NCBI GenBank assembly: GCA_009785885.1
Contig: WQUE01000347.1
Coordinates: forward strand, 1-17,974
Origin: Actinomycetes bacterium
GTDB lineage: Bacteria; Actinomycetota; Actinomycetes; Propionibacteriales; Propionibacteriaceae
DNA: 17,974 nt
Direction of reading: 5' to 3'
The notes beneath the pieces are model-generated. The model did not search any database, was not told the DNA's origin, and saw nothing but the letters and a program-made list of their open reading frames with translations. Made by a program: the position numbers and the translations under genes. This document shows, in pieces, positions 13,613-17,974 of this stretch (position 1 is the first letter of the stretch; every line of letters begins with the position of its first letter).

Positions 13613-14664
13613 TGGGCCCGCTGGTGCGGGAGGCGATGGCGAGTGCGCGCAGCCAGGCCGTCACGAGCCTGCTCACCCTGGTGATGGTCGCGGTGATGTG
13701 CGCGTCCGCGCTGCTGACCAGCGGACGCACAGTGGCGACCGAGGACGCCGTCCTGGCGCACCTCGATGCCGCCGGCACACGGTCGATCATCGTGCGCGCC
13801 GCCGACGGTGCCGGCCTGACCGTCGCGGCGGTGTCCCGGATCGCCCGCATCATCGAGGCGGAGTCGGTAACCGGTTTCGGGCCGGTCGTGGATGTGCGCA
13901 ACACCCGCATCCCCGGCGGCACGCCCGTGGGACTGCGCGCCGTCTACGGGCTGGGGTCGCCAGGCCAGGTGCGGGCGACGCCCCGGGCGGCGCAAGCCCT
14001 TGGGTTGCGCGATGGGACGGGGGAGGTCGTCACCGCAGACGACCACCGCTACCTGGTGACGGGGACCATGGCCCTGCCCAGCTACCTGGGTCTGCTCGGG
14101 TCCGTCATCCTCGAATCCCGCGAGCCGGCCGGCGGCGAGGAGGTCGACCTCATCGTCGTCCTCGCCACCGAACCACGCCTGGTGCGCGCAGTGGCCGAGA
14201 CGGTCGCCGGGCTCCTGGCTGCGGCCGACCCCACAAAGATCTCGATCGAGACCTCGGCCACCTTGGCGGACGTGCGGGCAGCCATCGGCGGTGAGCTTGG
14301 CCGGTACGGGCGCGCCACGGTTCTCGGCGTGCTCGCCATCACGGCGCTCCTGCACGGTGCCAACCTCCTGGCCCTGGTCTATCTGCGCCGCAAGGACTTC
14401 GGGCGTCGCCGCGCGCTCGGCGCCACCCGCGGGCTGATCGTCAGCCTCCTCCTCACGCAGGCCGGCATCCTTGCGGTCATCGGTGCCGGGCTTGGTATCG
14501 GAGTGGCGTCGGCCGTGGTCGCACGTTCCGGCGCGGCCCTGCCGAACGCCCAGTACTGCCTCGCCCTGGCCGTCGCGGGCCTGCTGGTGACCCTGGTCGC
14601 TGCCCTCGTGCCCGCGCTGGTCGCCTCACGCCGCCAACCGCTCCAGGAGCTCCGCGTGCCGTAG
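13609..14664 (+). CDS. FtsX/MacB-type ABC transporter permease
   Basis: 351 residues. One membrane helix near the N-terminus (about 17-37) is followed by an extracellular region of about 200 residues, then three helices: VLGVLAITALLHGANLLALVYL, LLLTQAGILAVIGAGLGIGVA and YCLALAVAGLLVTLVAALVPALVA. This is the MacB/FtsX topology. The cytoplasmic RRKDFGRRRALGATRGLIVSL segment is the usual coupling-helix motif of the family, and the C-terminus SRRQPLQELRVP also fits. GTG 13609 overlaps the ATPase stop by 4 nt; ATG 13612 is equally possible. With the ATPase and the fusion protein it forms a MacAB-like export machine. Such machines work by mechanotransmission on extracytoplasmic substrates, so the secreted two-cysteine protein could be the cargo or the trigger. 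Confidence 0.85.
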   Translation: MMGPLVREAMASARSQAVTSLLTLVMVAVMCASALLTSGRTVATEDAVLAHLDAAGTRSIIVRAADGAGLTVAAVSRIARIIEAESVTGFGPVVDVRNTRIPGGTPVGLRAVYGLGSPGQVRATPRAAQALGLRDGTGEVVTADDHRYLVTGTMALPSYLGLLGSVILESREPAGGEEVDLIVVLATEPRLVRAVAETVAGLLAAADPTKISIETSATLADVRAAIGGELGRYGRATVLGVLAITALLHGANLLALVYLRRKDFGRRRALGATRGLIVSLLLTQAGILAVIGAGLGIGVASAVVARSGAALPNAQYCLALAVAGLLVTLVAALVPALVASRRQPLQELRVP

Positions 14665-14716
14665 ACCGGCTTGGCGCCTGACCGCACGCGCCATGCCACG
14701 CCACGTCAGGATGTGG

Positions 14717-14722
14717 TACGTT
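14717..14722 (+). promoter_or_regulatory. Leaderless -10 box of the antitoxin gene
   Basis: TACGTT ends 6 nt before the ATG at 14729. It supports a separate promoter for the toxin-antitoxin pair, downstream of the export operon, and sets the antitoxin start against the in-frame ATG at 14693. Confidence 0.55.
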
Positions 14723-14728
14723 CTCATC

Positions 14729-14971
14729 ATGAATGGGACGACAACACTGACGATGGGAGACCGGGGCCGGCTCGTGATTCCTGCCGGAACGCGCGAACGG
14801 TTCGGGTTGACGACCGGGACCCCGGTCGTCCTCGTCGAAACCGACCAGGGGCTGGTGCTCATGACGCGCGAGCAACTTCTCAAGCGGGTCCGGTCCGATC
14901 TGCAGGGGCACGACCTCGTCGGGTCGCTGCTGGCGGACCGCCGCCGCGAAGCCGAACGGGAGGCCGCATGA
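14729..14971 (+). CDS. vapB: AbrB/MazE-type antitoxin of a VapBC-like pair
   Basis: 80 residues. The N-terminal half is a swapped-hairpin AbrB-like DNA-binding domain (about 4-48: TTLTMGDRGRLVIPAGTRERFGLTTGTPVVLVET), with the typical G-R-(L/V)-V-I-P core. The C-terminal half is a charged helical tail (VRSDLQGHDLVGSLLADRRREAEREAA) that would clamp the toxin. It probably neutralises the PIN toxin that follows and represses its own promoter. The start at 14729 is chosen from the TACGTT box 6 nt upstream. The stop overlaps the toxin start (ATGA). The symbol is given by family and pairing. Confidence 0.88.
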   Translation: MNGTTTLTMGDRGRLVIPAGTRERFGLTTGTPVVLVETDQGLVLMTREQLLKRVRSDLQGHDLVGSLLADRRREAEREAA

Positions 14972-15336
14972 TCGTCCTGGACGCGTCCGCGGCGCTGGCC
15001 TTCCTGAAGGGCGAACCAGGCGCCGACGCGGTGGAGGCGGCCCTGGTGAACGGGCCGGCCGTCTGCGGCGCGGCGAACTGGTCCGAGATCGCCCAGAAAC
15101 TGCTCGCCGCCGGGCGCAACTGGGCCGACGCCAGGGCGGCGCTGCTGAGTTACGGCGTGACCGTCGAACCCGTGACACGCGACGACGCCGAATGGGCCGC
15201 GGCCCACTGGGCGGAACACCCGTCGCTCAGCCTCGGCGACCGCCTCTGCCTGGCCCTCGCCCACCGCACCGGTGCCGACGCCTGGACGACCGACCGCACG
15301 TGGGGCGACGGCCCGGGCATCCGTCAGATACGGTGA
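14968..15336 (+). CDS. vapC: PIN-domain ribonuclease toxin, VapC family
   Basis: 122 residues forming one PIN domain with all four acidic active-site residues: D5 (VLDASA), E40 (NWSEIAQ), D91 (LGDRLCLALA) and D109 (TTDRTW). VapC toxins are Mg-dependent endoribonucleases, often cutting tRNA or rRNA; the target here is unknown. The ATG at 14968 overlaps the antitoxin stop by 4 nt and has GGGAGG about 5 nt upstream, the usual coupled VapBC layout. Because no active-site residue is missing, it is likely functional. It converges with ilvC, with 18 bp between stops. Confidence 0.92.
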   Translation: MIVLDASAALAFLKGEPGADAVEAALVNGPAVCGAANWSEIAQKLLAAGRNWADARAALLSYGVTVEPVTRDDAEWAAAHWAEHPSLSLGDRLCLALAHRTGADAWTTDRTWGDGPGIRQIR

Positions 15337-15354
15337 CCGGGCCGTCGGCACCCG

Positions 15355-16383
15355 CTACCGGGCGGCGGTCCCCTCCGTGTAGTCGGCGTCGGGCGAGCGG
15401 ATGAAGCTCATCACGCCGCGCAGCTCGCGTCCCACCTTCTCGATCGGGTGGGCCTCGCCGGCGGCGCGCTCCCGCTTGAACTCGGGTGCGCCAGCATCCT
15501 GGTCGGCGATGAACCGGGCGGCGAAGGAGCCATCCTGGATGTCGGCCAGCACCGCCTTCATCGTCTCCTTCACGCGGGCGTCGATCACGCGCGGGCCGGA
15601 CACGTAGTCGCCGTACTCGGCCGTGTCGGACACCGACCAGCGCATCTTCGAGATGCCGCCCTCATAGATCAGGTCGACGATCAGCTTCACCTCGTGCAGG
15701 CACTCGAAGTACGCCGATTCGGGCTGGTAGCCCGCCTCGACGAGCGTCTCGTACCCGGCCAGGATCAGGTGCGACAGGCCGCCGCACAGCACGGCCTGCT
15801 CGCCGAACAGGTCGGTCTCCGTCTCCTCGGTGAACGTCGTCTTCAGCCCGCCCGCGCGCAGGCCACCCGCCGCCTTGGCGTAGCTCATCGCGAGCGGCCA
15901 GGCGTTGCCGGTGGCGTCCTTCTCGACCGCGACGAGCATCGGGACGCCGCGGCCGTCCGCGTACTCCCGGCGCACCAGGTGGCCCGGGCCCTTCGGCGCG
16001 ACCATGCACACGTCCACGCCGTCCGGCGCCGTGATGTAGCCGAACCGGATGTTGAACCCGTGCGCGAAGAACAGCGCGTCCCCCGGCACCAGGTGCGGCG
16101 CGATCTCGTCGGCGTACAGGTGGCGCTGCACCTGGTCGGGCGCCAGGATCATGATCAGGTCGGCCCAGGCGGCAGCCTCGGCCGGCGTCATCACCGGCAG
16201 GCCGGCGTCGGCGGCCTTCGCGCGGGACGTGCTGCCGGGCTGCAGCCCGACGCGGACGTCCACGCCCGAATCGCGCAGGTTCAGCGCGTGGGCGTGGCCC
16301 TGCGAGCCGTATCCGATGATCGCGACCTTGCGCTGCTGGATGATCGACAGATCGGCGTCCTCGTCGTAGAACAGTGTGGCCAT
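15355..16383 (-). CDS. ilvC: Ketol-acid reductoisomerase (NADP+)
   Basis: Isomerises and reduces 2-acetolactate or 2-aceto-2-hydroxybutyrate to the dihydroxyacids of valine and isoleucine synthesis. It is a 342-residue short (class I) enzyme. The Rossmann motif is GYGSQGHAHALNLRDSG (from residue 24). The C-terminal knotted domain carries DLFGEQAVLCGG and ECLHEVKLIVDLIYEGG with the Mg-binding acidic residues, and SDTAEYGDYVSGPR. The ATG at 16383 is preceded by AAGGAG, 10 nt away. It is the third gene of ilvB-ilvN-ilvC, 38 bp after ilvN, and ends the window's native BCAA block beside the toxin-antitoxin pair. Confidence 0.98.
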   Translation of the reverse strand: MATLFYDEDADLSIIQQRKVAIIGYGSQGHAHALNLRDSGVDVRVGLQPGSTSRAKAADAGLPVMTPAEAAAWADLIMILAPDQVQRHLYADEIAPHLVPGDALFFAHGFNIRFGYITAPDGVDVCMVAPKGPGHLVRREYADGRGVPMLVAVEKDATGNAWPLAMSYAKAAGGLRAGGLKTTFTEETETDLFGEQAVLCGGLSHLILAGYETLVEAGYQPESAYFECLHEVKLIVDLIYEGGISKMRWSVSDTAEYGDYVSGPRVIDARVKETMKAVLADIQDGSFAARFIADQDAGAPEFKRERAAGEAHPIEKVGRELRGVMSFIRSPDADYTEGTAAR

Positions 16384-16421
16384 GGTGGTGATACTCCTTG
16401 TCGTCGGTGGATAGATGAAGT

Positions 16422-16943
16422 CTAGGCGCGCGCGAGCGCCGGACGGCGGGTCTCGGCCATGGCCCGGGCGCCCCGGGTCAGGGCGACGTGCCCGGACGTG
16501 GCCATCTCGATGATCCCGTACGGGCTCAGCAACTCGACGATGGCCCGCAGCTTCTCGGCCGACCCGGTGGTCTCGATCGTGATCGACTCCGAGCCGACGT
16601 CGACGGCGTGGGCTCGGAACAAGTTCACGATGTCGATCACCGAGCTGCGCGTCGACTCCGTGCAGTAGACCTTGAGCAGGATCAGCTCGCGGTCGACGGC
16701 ACCCGCGTCGAGTTCGATGATCTTGTAGACCTCGATCAGCTTGTTCAGCTGCTTCACGATCTGCTCCAGGATCGCCGGATCCGCGACCGTCGCGACGATC
16801 GTCATGCGCGACACGTCCGGATCGAGCGTCGGGCCGACCGTCAGCGACTCGATGTTGTAGCCGCGCCGGCTGAACAGCCCGGCGACACGTGTCAGGACGC
16901 CGGGCGCGTTCGCGACCAGGACGCTCAGGGTGTGCGTGTTCAC
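16422..16943 (-). CDS. ilvN: Acetolactate synthase small (regulatory) subunit
   Basis: Regulatory partner of IlvB; it raises activity and gives valine feedback inhibition. 173 residues. The N-terminal ACT domain (about 1-75) begins NTHTLSVLVANAPGVLTRVAGLFSRRGYNIESLTVG, containing the usual effector-binding N-x-PGVL-R segment. A second ACT-like domain runs from about 80 (RELILLKVYC) to 160. I placed the start at the GTG at 16943: AGGAGG lies 4 nt upstream inside the end of ilvB, and the family begins here. It overlaps the ilvB stop by 4 nt (GTGA), which suggests coupled translation and matched subunit amounts. The longer in-frame extension into ilvB is out of frame with that protein and rejected. 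Confidence 0.97.
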   Translation of the reverse strand: MNTHTLSVLVANAPGVLTRVAGLFSRRGYNIESLTVGPTLDPDVSRMTIVATVADPAILEQIVKQLNKLIEVYKIIELDAGAVDRELILLKVYCTESTRSSVIDIVNLFRAHAVDVGSESITIETTGSAEKLRAIVELLSPYGIIEMATSGHVALTRGARAMAETRRPALARA

Positions 16944-17974
16944 GACGCCTCCTCTTCCCACCGCGGCGAAACGCCGAAGCCGATGTTCATGTTGTCGGGG
17001 CTGCTCCCGGCCGGCACCATGGGCCAGACCATGGCATCCCGCGCCACCTGGAACTCCACGAGGACGGGCCGGTCGTTGATCGCCATCGCCTCCTCGATCG
17101 CCGGATCGAGCTCCTCGGGCGTGCGGACGCGGATCGCGTGGGCGCCCATCGCCTCGGCCAGCTTGCAGAAGTCCGGCAGCGAATCGGTGAACAGGTCGGA
17201 GTTCGAGTACCGCTTGCCGTAGAACAGCTTCTGGTGCTGCCGGATCATGCCCAGCACGTTGTTGTTGATGATCGCGACCTTCACCGGGATGTCGTTCAGG
17301 GAGCACGTCGTCAGCTCCTGCTGGGTCATCTGGAACGAGCCGTCGCCGTCGATGCCCCACACGCACGCGTCGGGACGTCCCACCTTCGCGCCCATGAGCG
17401 CCGGCAGGCAGAAGCCCATCGTGCCCAACCCGCCGGACGTGACCCAGTGCCCCGGGTGATCGTGCGGCAGGAAGTGACTCGACCACATCTGGTGCTGGCC
17501 GACCCCGGTGACGAACACGGACTGCGGCCCGGCGATCTCGCCCAGCCGCTGGATGACCCGCTGGGGCGACAGCTTGCCGTCCTCGGTGTCCTCGTCGAGG
17601 GTCAGCGGATAGCGCCGCCGCAGGCTGTCCAGGAAAGCCCGCCAGGGGCTGAGATCCTGCATCGTCTCGGTGGCCAGCGCCTTGTCCAGTTCGATCAGCA
17701 CCGCCTTCGCGTCGCCCACGATCGGCAGGTCGGCCGCCCGGTTCTTCCCGATCTCCGCCGGGTCGATGTCCGCGTGAATCACCGCCGCACCCGGGGCGAA
17801 CGCGTCGAGCCGGCCGGTCACCCGGTCGTCGAAGCGGGCACCGATCGCGATCAGCAGGTCGGACCGCTGCAGCGCCCCCACCGCCGCGACCGTGCCGTGC
17901 ATGCCGGGCATGCCGTAGAACAGCGGATCGCTGGACGGGAACGCCCCCTGGGCCATGAGCGTCGCCACGACCGG
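16940..17974 (-). CDS. ilvB: Acetolactate synthase large subunit, C-terminal part (runs off the right edge)
   Basis: Catalytic TPP- and FAD-dependent subunit that condenses pyruvate with pyruvate or 2-oxobutyrate, the entry step to valine, leucine and isoleucine. The C-terminal 344 residues are visible. The central FAD-binding domain includes LGMHG-like GMPGMHGTVAAVGALQRSDLLIAIGARFDDRVTGR and the IDIDPAEIGKNR-type strand (HADIDPAEIGK). The C-terminal TPP domain has the motif GDGSFQMTQQELTTCSLNDIPVKVAIINNN and the GMIRQHQKLFYGKRYS loop. The reading frame enters the window cleanly. It overlaps ilvN by 4 nt. The N-terminus, any leader peptide and its promoter lie outside. Confidence 0.98.
   Translation of the reverse strand, partial: PVVATLMAQGAFPSSDPLFYGMPGMHGTVAAVGALQRSDLLIAIGARFDDRVTGRLDAFAPGAAVIHADIDPAEIGKNRAADLPIVGDAKAVLIELDKALATETMQDLSPWRAFLDSLRRRYPLTLDEDTEDGKLSPQRVIQRLGEIAGPQSVFVTGVGQHQMWSSHFLPHDHPGHWVTSGGLGTMGFCLPALMGAKVGRPDACVWGIDGDGSFQMTQQELTTCSLNDIPVKVAIINNNVLGMIRQHQKLFYGKRYSNSDLFTDSLPDFCKLAEAMGAHAIRVRTPEELDPAIEEAMAINDRPVLVEFQVARDAMVWPMVPAGSSPDNMNIGFGVSPRWEEEAS

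Noticed and set aside
14671..14967. Extension of the PIN toxin through the antitoxin gene
   Set aside because: It is in a different frame from the antitoxin; ATGA coupling at 14968 and the PIN fold beginning at MIVLDAS settle the start.
1..17974. CRISPR array, insertion sequence or prophage attachment site
   Set aside because: I saw no spaced repeat array, transposase-like protein or integrase, and no duplicated tRNA end near the two tRNAs.

Overview
The window is about 18 kb of GC-rich DNA, mostly near two-thirds G+C by eye. It carries the branched-chain amino acid (BCAA) genes of an actinobacterium. The evidence for an actinobacterium is the leuC / divergent IclR regulator (NdgR/LtbR type) pair, the FAH-family gene and tRNA-Gln/tRNA-Glu beside it, leuB near ilvE, and ilvB-ilvN-ilvC. 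Many genes also begin exactly 6-7 nt after a TANNNT -10 element, which marks leaderless transcripts. The species cannot be named from the sequence; a Propionibacteriales-like organism is only a guess.

Layout. 1-688 (-): 5' part of leuC, running off the left edge. 731-1456 (+): IclR-family regulator, divergent from leuC. 1545-1748: perfect hairpin, tRNA-Glu(CTC) and tRNA-Gln(CTG) on the minus strand. 1773-2771 (-): CPBP membrane protease. 2791-3594 (-): FAH-family enzyme. 3657-4934 (+): thymidine phosphorylase. 5053-5877 and 6000-6830 (+): two tandem PlsC-like acyltransferase paralogues. 6850-7317 (-): methylglyoxal synthase with a TTG start. 7480-8565 (-): ilvE, preceded by a leader with a tiny leaderless ORF and an intrinsic terminator. 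8802-9866 (+): leuB, divergent from ilvE.

An accessory segment of about 5.5 kb follows. It starts with a truncated exporter-type ABC ATPase (9884-10651, -). Next is a five-gene plus-strand operon: a small secreted two-cysteine protein of clearly lower GC with an apparent frameshift in its signal peptide, a cysteine-containing lipoprotein, a peptidoglycan-binding membrane-fusion protein, a MacB/LolD-type ATPase and an FtsX-type permease. The last four are joined or nearly joined by 4-nt overlaps. A VapBC-like toxin-antitoxin pair (14729-15336) closes the segment. The window ends with ilvC, ilvN and the 3' part of ilvB, all on the minus strand.

How the genes fit together. ilvB/ilvN/ilvC make the dihydroxyacid precursors of valine and isoleucine, ilvE carries out the final transamination, and leuC (with leuD outside the window) and leuB run the leucine branch. 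The IclR regulator probably controls leuC and perhaps leuB: the leuC/regulator and leuB/ilvE spacers share the box GAGATGNTAG, and the second also holds a 17-bp palindrome. The accessory segment looks like a secreted-peptide (bacteriocin-like) export or immunity cassette. It sits with an addiction module between leuB and ilvC.
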